Shown in pieces: positions 46,031 through 56,310 of a stretch of 64,000 nt of DNA (position 1 is the first letter of the stretch; each line of letters begins with the position of its first letter). The DNA lies in NCBI GenBank assembly GCA_009779895.1, contig WRBB01000005.1:1-64000 (forward strand), written 5' to 3'. Below the pieces are notes generated by a model. The model worked only from the letters and a program-made list of their open reading frames with translations. It searched no databases and was not told where the DNA came from. Source of the DNA: Lachnospiraceae bacterium. GTDB taxonomy: Bacteria; Bacillota; Clostridia; Lachnospirales; Lachnospiraceae. The translations under genes were made by a program, and so were the position numbers.

Positions 46031-46903
46031 TCATCTGCTAAAATTCATAAGCATCTGTAAATTTTGTTCGAAATTTATACCATCATTGTAATCTATATCT
46101 TCCGCCACTGCATTGCGGAGAGATTTCTCAATAAAATCGCCTGCCAACCCCACTGTTTGGCCCAAATCATCACCCCTTACCATACCACCAACCAGCACCG
46201 AAGCAAACAAGTCACCGGTACCGGAAAAACTAGCGTCTACATAAGGAAAATCAATTAATTTGCGTTCTGTATCTGTGGCAATAAAATTGCCCATCCGTTT
46301 TTCTTTTGTTGTTTCATCCAAAAATCGAATGCCGGTCACCACTACTTGCTTTGTGCCTTTTCCCAACAACACCTCTGCCATGTGCTTTATTTTCTTTAAG
46401 AGCACCGCAGTTTCAGCAATCGTCAATACTTCTGCCACATCCTGGTCCACCAAAAGGCACAACTCTGTCAAATTCGGTGTAACAACATCCGCTTCTTTGA
46501 CCAATGCTTTCATACGTTCCAGTAAGGATGTACTAAACATATCATAAAGTATACCGTCGTCCCCCATAATTGGGTCAACCAAAAGAAATGTATCTTTTTG
46601 ATGAAATACTTCCAGAAAAGAAAAAATATGCGCAATCTGCCGTTCATTGGTCACAAAACCGGTATAAATACCTTTAAAACAAACATCCAACTTCTGCCAC
46701 TCTTCTGTAAATTTGGGCATGGTTTCTACCAAATCCAAGCAATAATAGCTGGGGAATCCGGTTTGTGCGCTCAATACCGCTGTGGGCAAAGGACAACTTT
46801 GCGCTCCCATCGCCGACAACACAGAGATAGCCGCTGTTAATGAACAACGACCAAATCCCGATAAATCATTTATGACTGCTACTTTTCTATTCATCATCAC
46901 CAT
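46031..46903 (-). CDS. Pyridoxal/pyridoxamine kinase-like protein (PdxY/ThiD ribokinase superfamily)
   Basis: A 290-residue ribokinase-fold kinase. It has the PdxK/PdxY N-terminus (VINDLSGFGRCSLTAA), TVLSAQTG-like substrate segment, DPIMGDDG, TPNLTELCLL and the C-terminal anion-hole SFSGTGDLFAS with the catalytic Asp. It likely phosphorylates B6 vitamers. The related ThiD activity is a less likely alternative. ATG at 46903 is preceded by TAGGAG; the first part of the longer open frame overlaps the amylase end and is not conserved-looking. Confidence 0.88.
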   Translation of the reverse strand: MVMMNRKVAVINDLSGFGRCSLTAAISVLSAMGAQSCPLPTAVLSAQTGFPSYYCLDLVETMPKFTEEWQKLDVCFKGIYTGFVTNERQIAHIFSFLEVFHQKDTFLLVDPIMGDDGILYDMFSTSLLERMKALVKEADVVTPNLTELCLLVDQDVAEVLTIAETAVLLKKIKHMAEVLLGKGTKQVVVTGIRFLDETTKEKRMGNFIATDTERKLIDFPYVDASFSGTGDLFASVLVGGMVRGDDLGQTVGLAGDFIEKSLRNAVAEDIDYNDGINFEQNLQMLMNFSR

Positions 46904-46914
46904 GGTGAATTCTC

Positions 46915-48981
46915 CTACCAAAAACCTTGCTGAAATGCATCTTCTTTCGCCGGCTTCAACACAATGGCTGAATAAGCCCCCATATTCACCACAACCTCAC
47001 CATCCTGGATATAAACCTTATCTAAATCTGTCGTATAACCACTTTCATAAGTGTACATCACCCGCTTCATAAGACCCGTAGCAGGTAGTTCTGCAATCCA
47101 AGCCGGTATCGTCAATTGTTTTACTTCTGTGGTATTGTTTAAAGCTACCAAAATCTGCTCATCCTCATTAAAACGGGCATAAGAAAACATACCATCCTCC
47201 CAAGTCAATACCCGCAAAGAACCTGTTCGCAAAACTGAACTCTCTTTTTGTATTTGAATCATCGCTTTATGAAACGCAATGAGATCATGGTTTTCCTTAC
47301 CCCAAGGATAAGTACGGCGATTGTCCGGGTCTGTAAAACCACATAATCCCGCCTCATCTCCATAATAAATGGTCGGAGCACCTACCCAGGTAAATTGAAA
47401 CACAACAGCCTCTCGCATCACAGCTAAATTTACATTTTCCTCTGCCGCCTTGTGCCCCCAATAATCCACACGACCTACCTTGTGATTGGTTCTAGTCAAA
47501 AAACGAGAATGATCATGGTTTGATAATTCATTCATCGCCACCTGCAACGAAGCGGGCAACATCGCCGCCATATGGTGACAAATAGACTTTACAAAAATAT
47601 CTGCATTGTTTTGCAAATCCCCACGCCGCTCATCACTATGTTTTTCCATGCCTGTTAAAAACCAAGAAATCGGCTCCATAAAAGCATCATAATTCATCAC
47701 AGTATCCCACTCATCCCCCAACAACCACTCGCCGGGATCACCATAATGCTCCGCTAAAATCAACGCTTTTGGATTGGCTGATTTCACCTCCTGGCGAAAC
47801 CATTTCCAGAATTGATGATTGTAATCGTTACTATAACCCAAATCTGCCGCCACATCTAAGCGCCAACCGTCCGCATTGTACGGCGGCGATACCCACTTCC
47901 GGGCAATGTGAAATATATATTTTCTCAAACAAGCAGAATCTTCATAGTTGAGTTTCGGCAAAGTACTGTGCCCCCACCAACCATCATAATTTTCATTGTA
48001 AGGCCAATCGGTTTCTTCTTCCTTAAAAAAACGGAAAAAATGACGATATTCACTGTCAGCACTTACATAAGCACCTTTTTTATACTGCTCCTGCTGCTCA
48101 TAAATACGTTCCCGATCCATCCACTTATTAAAAGAACCACAATGATTGAATACGCCGTCTATAATCACGCGCATACCACGCTTGTGCATTTCTTCTATCA
48201 GTTTTACAAAAAGCGCATTGCTGGCACTTAAATTTGCATGATCACCCGTCCGTTTTTGGTATTTTGTGGCAGTGATATTTCCATATGCTCCGGCAGCAAC
48301 CGTCTCACCACCATCTTTTACAATCACACCATAATGAGGGTCAATGTTGTCATAATCTTGAATATCATATTTATGATTGGACGGCGAAACAAAGAGAGGA
48401 TTGAAATAAACCACCTCAACCCCCAAATCTTCTAAGTAATCTAACTTGTCTAACACGCCCTGAATATCACCGCCATAAAAGCGATGCACATCCATATAAG
48501 CCGGTGGTTCATCCCAGTTTTCAACTTTCTCACTGGGTTTATCAATATAAATATATTCACCATTTACCACATCATTGCCTGGGTCACCATTATAAAAACG
48601 ATCCACAAATATCTGATAAGTAACGGCTCCTTTCGCCCAATCCGGCGTAGAAAAGCCCGGAACGATCCGAAACTTATAATAGTCATTGAGATGTTCAATC
48701 ACACCGAGACGATTGTAATAATAACATTTTTCGTTTTTTACCACGCTAAAATAGTAGCTGAATACCTCTGTACCTAACGTCCAATCAATCTCATAGTAAT
48801 CAAAAAAGCCCTTTGTGAAGAGCTTATGCATCTCGTGAGACTGCTCTTCTACCATCAACAAAACCGTGTCAACATCATCTTTGGCTGTGCGGAAACGAAT
48901 ACGAATCCGCTGATTTTCATCGGGCTCCATCGGCAAAACATATTCTGCTGTACCGTCACTAAATAATGCATCTAAATTCAT
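46915..48981 (-). CDS. GH13 alpha-amylase-family enzyme (neopullulanase/cyclomaltodextrinase-like)
   Basis: A 688-residue protein without a signal peptide. A CBM34-like beta domain (about 1-115) precedes the catalytic barrel. The four GH13 regions are visible: DGVFNHCG, GWRLDVAAD (nucleophile Asp), LILAEHYGD (acid/base Glu) and NELSNHD. A C-terminal beta domain follows (about 605-688). The layout suits an intracellular enzyme acting on maltodextrins, cyclodextrins or pullulan fragments. Exact specificity is open. SD GAGGAGAG. Confidence 0.92.
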   Translation of the reverse strand: MNLDALFSDGTAEYVLPMEPDENQRIRIRFRTAKDDVDTVLLMVEEQSHEMHKLFTKGFFDYYEIDWTLGTEVFSYYFSVVKNEKCYYYNRLGVIEHLNDYYKFRIVPGFSTPDWAKGAVTYQIFVDRFYNGDPGNDVVNGEYIYIDKPSEKVENWDEPPAYMDVHRFYGGDIQGVLDKLDYLEDLGVEVVYFNPLFVSPSNHKYDIQDYDNIDPHYGVIVKDGGETVAAGAYGNITATKYQKRTGDHANLSASNALFVKLIEEMHKRGMRVIIDGVFNHCGSFNKWMDRERIYEQQEQYKKGAYVSADSEYRHFFRFFKEEETDWPYNENYDGWWGHSTLPKLNYEDSACLRKYIFHIARKWVSPPYNADGWRLDVAADLGYSNDYNHQFWKWFRQEVKSANPKALILAEHYGDPGEWLLGDEWDTVMNYDAFMEPISWFLTGMEKHSDERRGDLQNNADIFVKSICHHMAAMLPASLQVAMNELSNHDHSRFLTRTNHKVGRVDYWGHKAAEENVNLAVMREAVVFQFTWVGAPTIYYGDEAGLCGFTDPDNRRTYPWGKENHDLIAFHKAMIQIQKESSVLRTGSLRVLTWEDGMFSYARFNEDEQILVALNNTTEVKQLTIPAWIAELPATGLMKRVMYTYESGYTTDLDKVYIQDGEVVVNMGAYSAIVLKPAKEDAFQQGFW

Positions 48982-49019
48982 ATCTCTCTCCTCAGGGAGA
49001 AGCTAACTTATAAATCAAC

Positions 49020-50864
49020 TTAGAACAACGTTGCTCTACCGCTTGAATCTATGTTAAAAAGGGCTTCAAACTCACTTCCGGTAATTTTTTCTTTTTCTAG
49101 CAATAACTGAGCACAAGACTCTAAAATACTGTCATTTTCTAATAGTATCCTCTGCGCACGTAAATAGCAGTCATCAATAATACGCTTAATTTCATCATCA
49201 ATAGATGAGGCTACTTTTTCACCATAACCCCGTGAAGTCTTGCCAAAGTCACGACCAACAAATACTTCCTCACTATCGTTGTCATAATTAATCAAACCCA
49301 GTTTTTCAGACATACCAAACTTTGTAATCATGGACTTCGCAATCGCCGTCGCTTGTTTTATATCCTGAGACGCACCTGTGGTGATGTCATCAAACACCTT
49401 TTCTTCCGCCGCACGTCCGCCTAAAGAAACCGTAATCTCTTCTAACATCCGTCCTTTGGTGTTGAACATATAATCATTTTCCGGCAAAGGCATCGTATAA
49501 CCACCTGCACCGCCTGTCGGAATAATAGAAACACTGTGAACCGGTCCTACTTTTGGTAACATGTGGAATAAAATGGCATGGCCTGCTTCATGGTAGGCCG
49601 TAATCTTTCGCTCTTCCTCGGAAATAATATGACTTTTTTTCTCTGTTCCAATGCCTACCTTAATAAAAGCACTGCGAATATCTATCTGACTCAAATAAGC
49701 CCGTTGACTTTTCGCTGCCAAAATAGCAGCCTCATTTAATAGATTTTCCAAGTCTGCACCTGTAAAACCGGCCGTTGTCTGCGCTACCTGACGCAAATCA
49801 ACATCATCACCCAAAGGTTTGTTGCGTGCATGTACTTTTAAAATCTCTTCTCTACCACCTACATCCGGACGACCTACTACAACATTTCGGTCAAAACGCC
49901 CCGGACGTAAAATCGCCGGATCCAAAATATCACGACGATTGGTTGCCGCCAACACAATAATGCCCTCATTCACACCAAAGCCATCCATCTCTACCAATAG
50001 CTGGTTCAAAGTCTGCTCGCGTTCGTCATGGCCGCCGCCTAAACCACTACCCCTACGTCTTGCCACTGCATCAATCTCATCAATAAAAACAATACAGGGC
50101 GCATTTTTCTTGGCATCTTGAAACAAATCACGAACACGGGAAGCACCAACACCAACAAACATCTCTACAAAGTCCGAACCGGAAATACTAAAGAACGGTA
50201 CACCTGCCTCACCGGCTACCGCCTTGGCCAACAAGGTTTTTCCTGTTCCCGGAGGTCCTTCCAAAAGCACACCTTTGGGAATACGGGCACCTACTTGTAC
50301 GTATTTTTTTGAGTCCTTTAAGAAATCAACAATTTCTTCCAAATCGTCTTTTTCTTCTTTCAGTCCCGCCACATCCGAAAATTTCACCTTGACATCTTGT
50401 TGGTTGTTCATCTTCGCACGGTTTTTGCCGAAGTTCATCGCCTTGTTGTTGGCACCACTATTTTGCCGATTCAGCAACATAAAAAGCAACAATACGACCA
50501 CCATCGCAATAATAATCGGCATAATCGCCGTAGTCAACCAACTATCCTGAGGTACATCCGACATCTCAAATCGAATATCTTGTGCAACCAAGAAATCTCT
50601 AATTTCATTGACATCAGAGACAACCACTCTTTTTTTGCTATCATCTGTCAAAGTAACCTGAACCACACCCGTTGGTACCGCACGGTTTTGTGTAATGTAT
50701 ATCTCCGTTATACTACCTGCTTCCAACTCTGCTTGAAATTGTTGAAACGAAATTTCTTGCACAGAGTTTGTGACTTGGTTGGCAAGCCATAAGCCTAGTA
50801 ATACGATTACCACAACTACAACCAGAGTTGCACCACCAGCACCTTTGTATCTTTGATTATTCAC
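49020..50864 (-). CDS. ftsH: ATP-dependent zinc metalloprotease FtsH
   Basis: A 614-residue membrane AAA+ protease for quality control. Two N-terminal helices (about 12-30 and 110-130) bound an extracytoplasmic domain. The AAA module has Walker A GPPGTGKT, Walker B IVFIDEID and the second region of homology [20 protein letters not shown]. The zinc site is HEAGH. The start is GTG at 50864 with GGAGGA upstream. It follows hpt, as in many Firmicutes (tilS-hpt-ftsH order). Confidence 0.97.
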   Translation of the reverse strand: MNNQRYKGAGGATLVVVVVIVLLGLWLANQVTNSVQEISFQQFQAELEAGSITEIYITQNRAVPTGVVQVTLTDDSKKRVVVSDVNEIRDFLVAQDIRFEMSDVPQDSWLTTAIMPIIIAMVVVLLLFMLLNRQNSGANNKAMNFGKNRAKMNNQQDVKVKFSDVAGLKEEKDDLEEIVDFLKDSKKYVQVGARIPKGVLLEGPPGTGKTLLAKAVAGEAGVPFFSISGSDFVEMFVGVGASRVRDLFQDAKKNAPCIVFIDEIDAVARRRGSGLGGGHDEREQTLNQLLVEMDGFGVNEGIIVLAATNRRDILDPAILRPGRFDRNVVVGRPDVGGREEILKVHARNKPLGDDVDLRQVAQTTAGFTGADLENLLNEAAILAAKSQRAYLSQIDIRSAFIKVGIGTEKKSHIISEEERKITAYHEAGHAILFHMLPKVGPVHSVSIIPTGGAGGYTMPLPENDYMFNTKGRMLEEITVSLGGRAAEEKVFDDITTGASQDIKQATAIAKSMITKFGMSEKLGLINYDNDSEEVFVGRDFGKTSRGYGEKVASSIDDEIKRIIDDCYLRAQRILLENDSILESCAQLLLEKEKITGSEFEALFNIDSSGRATLF

Positions 50865-50900
50865 CTATTGGTCCTCCATCTATACTTCTCTATAATTGGC

Positions 50901-51428
50901 CTACTCTAAGCCCTCTACCACACCAATGTATGGCAAGTTTCGATATTTTTGCGCATAGTCAAGACCGTAGCCTACTACAAATTCATCGGGAATCGCAAAC
51001 CCCAAATAATCAATATTTACTTCTACTTCCCGCCTATCCGGCTTATCTAATAAACTACACAAATTCAAAGAGGCAGGATGTCTTTTTTCTAACACATCCA
51101 ATAAATAATGCAAGGTACGACCGGAATCAATAATATCCTCTACAACCAATACATCCTTGCCCTCAATGGCATCATCTAAATCTTTGGCAATCCGCACAAC
51201 TCCACTGGATACCGTACCGGAACCATAACTACTCAAACACATAAAATCAAGAGATACAGGCACCTTAATATGTTTTGCTAACTCACACATAAAAAAGGCT
51301 CCACCCTTTAAAACACAAATCAGATGTAACTCTTTGCCTTGATAAGCTTTTGTGATTTCTTCACCTAATTTTTCAATCCTTGCTTCTATTTCTTTCTCGG
51401 AAATCAATACTCGAATTGTCTCTGCCAT
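50901..51428 (-). CDS. hpt: Hypoxanthine phosphoribosyltransferase
   Basis: A 175-residue purine salvage enzyme of usual length. The PRPP loop is VLVVEDIIDSGRTL and the substrate-side CVLKGGAFF is near residue 39. It begins one base after the tilS stop, with its SD (GGAGGAG) inside the tilS end, and is followed by ftsH. Confidence 0.97.
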   Translation of the reverse strand: MAETIRVLISEKEIEARIEKLGEEITKAYQGKELHLICVLKGGAFFMCELAKHIKVPVSLDFMCLSSYGSGTVSSGVVRIAKDLDDAIEGKDVLVVEDIIDSGRTLHYLLDVLEKRHPASLNLCSLLDKPDRREVEVNIDYLGFAIPDEFVVGYGLDYAQKYRNLPYIGVVEGLE

Positions 51429-51429
51429 T

Positions 51430-52779
51430 TTACATCTCCTCCGTAATTGTAATCCTCAATACTCTTTTTGTTTTTTCTGTGATTTGATACGCAGCGTTTG
51501 TACGATAACCCACAATCCAAACAATCTCTTGTCCGTCTGCGATTAAAGAAATTTGCGCTCGAAAGTTGATAGGGATTTTTTCATTTATGAAATAAGACTT
51601 TATTTTTTGTCTATTCCCTGCACAATCAATGGTTATAAAGTCTCCCGGTTGTCTACTCCGAATCAATAACCCGTTTTTCATTATATCATAATCAAAGAAT
51701 TTAGTATAGGGAAATTGGCTGTACATATCCGGCGTAACTTCACTCGGTTCCAGAATGCACATTTCCATCTTTAACTTATGCTCAAAACTTAAAATTTCCT
51801 TATTTTTTTTTTGCAGCAACACCCCTATGTATATGCGGCAAGCTCTCATTCCATATGGCAAATCAATGGAACGGCCCACTTGTTTAAAAAACAACGCACA
51901 AACCGATTCAATATGCTTTTTACTGATGTCTTTACCTTGGCCACTCACCTGATACAATGCTTTTTGAATCAAATGGGTTTGCACTATTTCCGGATAACGG
52001 ATATATAATTCTTTTTCAATGAGCAAACCAGAGTTTTTATCCTTGGTTGCACACTTCTCATAGGCCAAATCAACTTGATTTTGCAAGTACGCTTCTACCT
52101 CCGCTAGTCGTTTCATACTCTCATTGATATGCACAATTGCTTGTGTATTGATTTGCTCCAATTGCGGTATAATCTTTTTTCGCAAACGATTCCGTGTAAA
52201 GTTGATATCTTCATTTGTTTCATCAACACAAAAAGGCAATTCCCGTTGACATAAATATGCTTCGATTTCCTCTCTGGTCAAAGACAACAAAGGCCGAATA
52301 TAAGCACCATAGATGGGCCGTATGCCCACCATACCACGGATTCCTGTGCCACGAGCCAAATGCATCAATAAGGTTTCCGCATTGTCATTTTGATGATGGG
52401 CCAAAGCAACTTTATTGCTTTTTGTTTTGTCCATGGCATCCGCAAAAGCTTGTCTGCGTTTGACACGCCCTGCTTCTTCCACGGTCATCTTTGCTTCCTT
52501 TGCAAAAGCAGAAACATCTTCATGATACACAAAATACGGAACTTGTAGATCTTGGCATAGTTTTTCTACAAATACTTCATCACGGCAAGCCAATTCACCA
52601 CGCAACCCATGATTCACATGAACGACGGTAATGGTACAATTTCGTTTTTCTCGCAATTTTAACAGGACAAAAAGCAGGCATACCGAGTCTGCACCACCCG
52701 AAACACCTGCAATGATTTTATCACCTGTTTCAATCATTTTATGCTGATTAATATAATCTAACACTTTCTTTTCTATCAT
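51430..52779 (-). CDS. tilS: tRNA(Ile)-lysidine synthase
   Basis: A 449-residue enzyme that makes lysidine at the wobble base of tRNA-Ile(CAU). The N-terminal PP-loop SGGADSVCLL is at about 27-36, followed by HVNHGLRG and ALAHHQNDNAET. The C-terminal domain ends with a TilS-C-type sheet (LLIRSRQPGDFI). It heads the tilS-hpt-ftsH group. Confidence 0.96.
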   Translation of the reverse strand: MIEKKVLDYINQHKMIETGDKIIAGVSGGADSVCLLFVLLKLREKRNCTITVVHVNHGLRGELACRDEVFVEKLCQDLQVPYFVYHEDVSAFAKEAKMTVEEAGRVKRRQAFADAMDKTKSNKVALAHHQNDNAETLLMHLARGTGIRGMVGIRPIYGAYIRPLLSLTREEIEAYLCQRELPFCVDETNEDINFTRNRLRKKIIPQLEQINTQAIVHINESMKRLAEVEAYLQNQVDLAYEKCATKDKNSGLLIEKELYIRYPEIVQTHLIQKALYQVSGQGKDISKKHIESVCALFFKQVGRSIDLPYGMRACRIYIGVLLQKKNKEILSFEHKLKMEMCILEPSEVTPDMYSQFPYTKFFDYDIMKNGLLIRSRQPGDFITIDCAGNRQKIKSYFINEKIPINFRAQISLIADGQEIVWIVGYRTNAAYQITEKTKRVLRITITEEM

Positions 52780-52830
52780 GAAGAGATTTTAACATTATTT
52801 CGACTTCGTCGCAAGTAATCCATGATCGCC

Positions 52831-53829
52831 TTAATCTTGATCAGGCACAATCGTCGTAATCGTTCCGTCTTGGGCAATTTCTAATTCCGTGTATTTAATA
52901 CAACGCAAATAAGTCACCCCATTCGACATCGAACTATCATGATAGAATAGATACCATTTATCTTTAAATTCTACAATATAATGATGGGTCGTCCAACCAA
53001 TTACCGGCTCCAAAATACGGCCTTTATAAGTAAAAGGACCCAAAGGACTATCACCTTCTGCGTAAACAAGATAATGGGTATCACCCGTCGAATAAGATAA
53101 ATAGTATTTTCCATTGTATTTATGCATACATGGCCCCTCAAAATATCTTCTATCTGTATCAGAAGCTTTCAAAGGCTTTCCTTCTTCATCTAAAATTTGA
53201 ATCTCTCGAGGTGCCGTTTTATAAGTGAGCATATCTTCGCTCATCTCTGCCACATAAGGTCCCATCGCAGGCGCATCCCCCTGAGGACCATCCATACCTA
53301 CTTCACCTGAAAACGGTACAAATTGCCCTGTCCGCCATTTTTCCAATTGGCCACCCCACATACCACCAACATACATGTAAGAACGATTGTTTTCATCCCT
53401 AAATACCGCCGGATCTATGCTGTAACTACCGGGAATATAATTCTCTTCCGCCTGAAAAGGTCCCATCGGCTTATCACCCACCGCAACGCCAATACGAAAA
53501 ATACCATCTTTATCTTTTGCCGGAAAATAAAAATAGTATTTACCGTTTTTATAGGCTGCATCCGGTGCCCACATTTGCTCCGTAGCCCAAGGCACATCCT
53601 TGATATGTAAGGCTTCCCCATGATCCACGCAAGGTGCGCCAATATCATCCAATGATAACACATGATAATCTACCATTTTAAAATGGTCTCCTTTACCATC
53701 ATCCAGCCCCATATTCTCCAAATCATGAGAACCGTAAATATATATCTTATCCTCAAACACATGGGCTGATGGATCTGCTGTGTACATATGGGTTACCAAG
53801 GGTTTATGAAACTCTGATTTTTTCACCAT
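52831..53829 (-). CDS. GH43-family glycoside hydrolase (arabinofuranosidase/xylosidase type)
   Basis: A 332-residue five-bladed beta-propeller without a signal peptide. The inverting triad fits Asp19 (TADPS), Asp139 (YSIDPAVF) and Glu231 (YFEGPCM). It is a single-domain GH43, like subfamilies acting on arabinoxylan oligosaccharides, and would complement the GH120 xylosidase. The exact linkage cannot be told. It stands alone between azlD and tilS; SD TAGGAGA. Confidence 0.9.
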   Translation of the reverse strand: MVKKSEFHKPLVTHMYTADPSAHVFEDKIYIYGSHDLENMGLDDGKGDHFKMVDYHVLSLDDIGAPCVDHGEALHIKDVPWATEQMWAPDAAYKNGKYYFYFPAKDKDGIFRIGVAVGDKPMGPFQAEENYIPGSYSIDPAVFRDENNRSYMYVGGMWGGQLEKWRTGQFVPFSGEVGMDGPQGDAPAMGPYVAEMSEDMLTYKTAPREIQILDEEGKPLKASDTDRRYFEGPCMHKYNGKYYLSYSTGDTHYLVYAEGDSPLGPFTYKGRILEPVIGWTTHHYIVEFKDKWYLFYHDSSMSNGVTYLRCIKYTELEIAQDGTITTIVPDQD

Positions 53830-53872
53830 TGTAAGTCTCCTATTTTCATTAATTTATAACCAATCTCTTATA

Positions 53873-54217
53873 TCACAGTGTACCATAAAACACCATTTGT
53901 AGCAAAAACATATACAATACAGTTCCGCCACCAATACTCAGCAATATATTGTGTTTCCATTTGTGCACAATTGCTACAAACACACCGGCAATCAACTCCG
54001 GCAAACCAAAGGGCGCAAATTGCAATGAAACATGACGAATACAATATATCACTAACATACCTATCATCCCAAAGGGCAAAACCTCACCAAGGTATTTTAC
54101 AAATTTTGGCGTGGTTTTACCTATCGAAAACAAAACAAAAGTCAAAGAACGAGTCAATAGAGTGCCCACCGCTACCACTCCAATGGTTAATAAAGCCTGT
54201 GTGGTTGATAATGTCAT
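53873..54217 (-). CDS. azlD: AzlD-family branched-chain amino-acid transport subunit
   Basis: A 114-residue protein with about four hydrophobic segments and the family features TRSLTFVLF and LPFGMIGMLVIYCI. It overlaps azlC by 4 bp. AzlC and AzlD together form a branched-chain amino-acid exporter. Confidence 0.9.
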   Translation of the reverse strand: MTLSTTQALLTIGVVAVGTLLTRSLTFVLFSIGKTTPKFVKYLGEVLPFGMIGMLVIYCIRHVSLQFAPFGLPELIAGVFVAIVHKWKHNILLSIGGGTVLYMFLLQMVFYGTL

Positions 54218-54915
54218 GGCTCCGCCTCCCTTTCAACTCTGCTGTTTCTTCGATACAAAATTGCCAAACTAAAAAATATCGCAATCATAGAAAAAATAAC
54301 AAAATTTTCTGAACCAAATAGCAATAGACATAACAGCGATAGCCCCAAACCCAAAAGAGCCGGAAGATGCTTTTTCGTACTCTCCCATTGCTCAATAAAA
54401 ATCACAATAAACAATGCCGTCATAGCAAATTCTATGCCTGTATAATCAAAATCCAGCAACGTACCCGCCACATTACCCAATAAACTTCCTAAAACCCAAT
54501 ACAGATGATTCAAAGCTGCAATAAAAAACCGGAACCACTTTCGATTCACACCCTGAGGCGACTCTGCCACACACAAAAGAGAGTAGGTTTCATCCGTTAA
54601 TGAAAAAATCATATAGGGTTTTAGCTTTCCGCTTATGGAAAATTTCTCCAATAGAGAAAAGCCGTAAAACAAATGACGTGCATTGACTGTCAGCGTTAAT
54701 AACAAGGCATTGAATAAACCAAAAGGACTTGCCAAAAGCTCAATGACAACAAACTGCATGGCACCGGCATAAATAAAAACACTCATCAAAAAGGCCCATC
54801 CTACATGATACCCAATACGACTGAGTAATACACCAAAAGCTATGCCTAAAAACAAATATCCCATCAAAACCGGTATTGTAAGAGGTAATGCAGCTCTTAA
54901 CGCTTTTCGTCTCAT
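54214..54915 (-). CDS. azlC: AzlC-family branched-chain amino-acid exporter, large subunit
   Basis: A 233-residue membrane protein with about six hydrophobic segments and the AzlC signature LPLTIPVLMGYLFLGIAFG and NARHLFYGFSLLEKF. It is coupled to azlD. SD GGAGAAAAG. No regulator is adjacent. Confidence 0.92.
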   Translation of the reverse strand: MRRKALRAALPLTIPVLMGYLFLGIAFGVLLSRIGYHVGWAFLMSVFIYAGAMQFVVIELLASPFGLFNALLLTLTVNARHLFYGFSLLEKFSISGKLKPYMIFSLTDETYSLLCVAESPQGVNRKWFRFFIAALNHLYWVLGSLLGNVAGTLLDFDYTGIEFAMTALFIVIFIEQWESTKKHLPALLGLGLSLLCLLLFGSENFVIFSMIAIFFSLAILYRRNSRVEREAEP

Positions 54916-54948
54916 CCCTTTTCTCCATTATTTCACACACAAAAGAAA

Positions 54949-54972
54949 GTTGCCTCCTGCAAAGGGGGCAAC
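54949..54972 (-). terminator. Rho-independent terminator after ftsB/divIC
   Basis: A 10-bp stem (54949-54958 with 54963-54972, one G-U pair) and a GCAA-type loop are followed on the minus strand by TTTCTTTT, 12 bp beyond the stop codon. Confidence 0.8.
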
Positions 54973-54983
54973 AAACGAATATC

Positions 54984-55346
54984 CTAATCAATCGGTCTAA
55001 ATATAATAACATCCGGCTCAACCAAGCCCAAGACTTCTTCCGCCATAATACGCACATGCTCATCCGTATGTGCAAAGGCTTCAAATTCTTCTATCTCCGC
55101 CGCACGTCGCTCCTGATAACGAATTTGTACCAAAAGCTCTTCCTCTTGCTGCTGCAACATACGACTACGCTCTATAATTGAAATCGAATGAACGCCCAAA
55201 ACTGTCATCAAAACCAAGAGTACAATTGTAATCAAAATCATACTCCTTTTATGACTTGTGCCACGTCGCCTTTTTCTCCCCGACAACCTTGACGCGGCCC
55301 TAGTATTTGCTGATGTACTTCCAGACTTTCTAGCTGTACTTTCCAT
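54984..55346 (-). CDS. divIC: Septum formation initiator (FtsB/DivIC family)
   Basis: A 120-residue bitopic division protein. It has a basic Ser/Arg-rich cytoplasmic N-terminus (1-33), one membrane helix (about 35-52), a short coiled coil rich in Glu/Gln and a C-terminal EEVLGLVEPDVIIF segment typical of this family. ATG at 55346 is chosen for GGGGAAGG nine bases upstream. It follows rqcP with no yabP or yabQ in between. Confidence 0.88.
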   Translation of the reverse strand: MESTARKSGSTSANTRAASRLSGRKRRRGTSHKRSMILITIVLLVLMTVLGVHSISIIERSRMLQQQEEELLVQIRYQERRAAEIEEFEAFAHTDEHVRIMAEEVLGLVEPDVIIFRPID

Positions 55347-55519
55347 ACGCAAAAACCTTCCCCGTACTAATTTTCCCCCGAAGTCAACAAAAGACGTCCC
55401 CAAACGCCTTGTCTCATCAACCTATATAAGTATATACTAACCTGTTTCTGTATATATTTCAAGCACTATTTACAAAATCACAAAGAGTCCGATTCGCAAA
55501 CCAACGCAAAACCACTGAC

Positions 55520-55759
55520 TTACACATACCGAAACATCTCTTTTGCCTCTTCTTTTTTAGTCGTTTCTTCCAATTTTAAAACTTCTGCTTTCACAGATTT
55601 TGTACCAAATTGTATCTCAATCACATCACCCGGTTTCACCTGCACCGAAGCCTTTGCCACACTGTCATTGACCCATACCCGGCCGGCATCACAGGCTTCA
55701 TTGGCAACTGTCCGACGCTTAATCAAACGGGATACTTTCAAAAATTTATCTAAGCGCAT
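55520..55759 (-). CDS. rqcP: S4-domain RNA-binding protein RqcP (YabO/Hsp15-like)
   Basis: A 79-residue protein made almost entirely of an S4 domain (MRLDKFLKVSRLIKRR, ACDAGRVWVND, KPGDVIEIQFG). RqcP aids ribosome-associated quality control by stabilising peptidyl-tRNA during Ala-tailing. ATG at 55759 follows AAGGAG; the frame extends upstream through a terminator-like hairpin and is not used. It lies between hup and divIC. Confidence 0.9.
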   Translation of the reverse strand: MRLDKFLKVSRLIKRRTVANEACDAGRVWVNDSVAKASVQVKPGDVIEIQFGTKSVKAEVLKLEETTKKEEAKEMFRYV

Positions 55760-55819
55760 CACATCGCTCCTTTTTATGATAACACTAGGAAATTGAAACA
55801 GTTTCCTATAAAATGACAA

Positions 55820-55840
55820 AGGGGCTGTATCACAGCCCCT
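55820..55840 (-). terminator. Hairpin after hup
   Basis: A perfect 9-bp GC-rich stem (AGGGGCTGT with ACAGCCCCT) and 3-nt loop are followed by TTTGTCATTTT on the minus strand, 21 bp after the hup stop. It may be a partial terminator lowering rqcP-divIC expression relative to abundant HU. Confidence 0.7.
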
Positions 55841-55861
55841 AATAATCAAAAATCATATCGC

Positions 55862-56140
55862 TTATTTTTCGTTTACTGCACCTTTTAAAGCTTGTCCCGC
55901 TTTAAATTTTGGAGCTTTGCAAGCAGCAATCGTCATAGGCTTGTTTGTTTGAGGATTTCTACCCTCACGTGCAGCTCTCTCACTCACTTCAAAAGTACCA
56001 AAACCAATCAATTGAACCTTATCACCTTTTTTAAGTTGACCTGTAACTACGTCAACAAAAGCTTTCAGTGCTTTTTCAGAGTCTTTCTTAGAAATTTCGG
56101 CTTTTTCTGCAATAGCTGCTACTAATTCAGTTTTGTTCAT
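55862..56140 (-). CDS. hup: HU-family DNA-binding protein
   Basis: A 92-residue histone-like protein. Conserved features are [35 protein letters not shown] and the C-terminal [10 protein letters not shown]. It forms dimers that bend DNA. ATG at 56140 follows AGGAGG. A strong promoter lies upstream, as expected for an abundant protein. Confidence 0.97.
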   Translation of the reverse strand: MNKTELVAAIAEKAEISKKDSEKALKAFVDVVTGQLKKGDKVQLIGFGTFEVSERAAREGRNPQTNKPMTIAACKAPKFKAGQALKGAVNEK

Positions 56141-56246
56141 CAATATTTCCTCCTGGTATTATATCACTATAATATTTTTTTGCTTTGGTGGTAAAACCAC
56201 ACTCTCTCCTCTGTATCGCTTTGGCTGAGAAGTTCGCTCTATATAT

Positions 56247-56275
56247 GTTATAACGGTTTCTACCTAGTTTGTCAA
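56247..56275 (-). promoter_or_regulatory. Strong sigma-A promoter of hup
   Basis: On the minus strand a perfect -35 TTGACA (56270-56275) and -10 TATAAC (56247-56252) are separated by 17 bp. The leader to the start codon is about 100 nt. Confidence 0.8.
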
Positions 56276-56310
56276 GGAAAGTCTGCTATTTTCTAGTAAT
56301 TTCTAATCAT

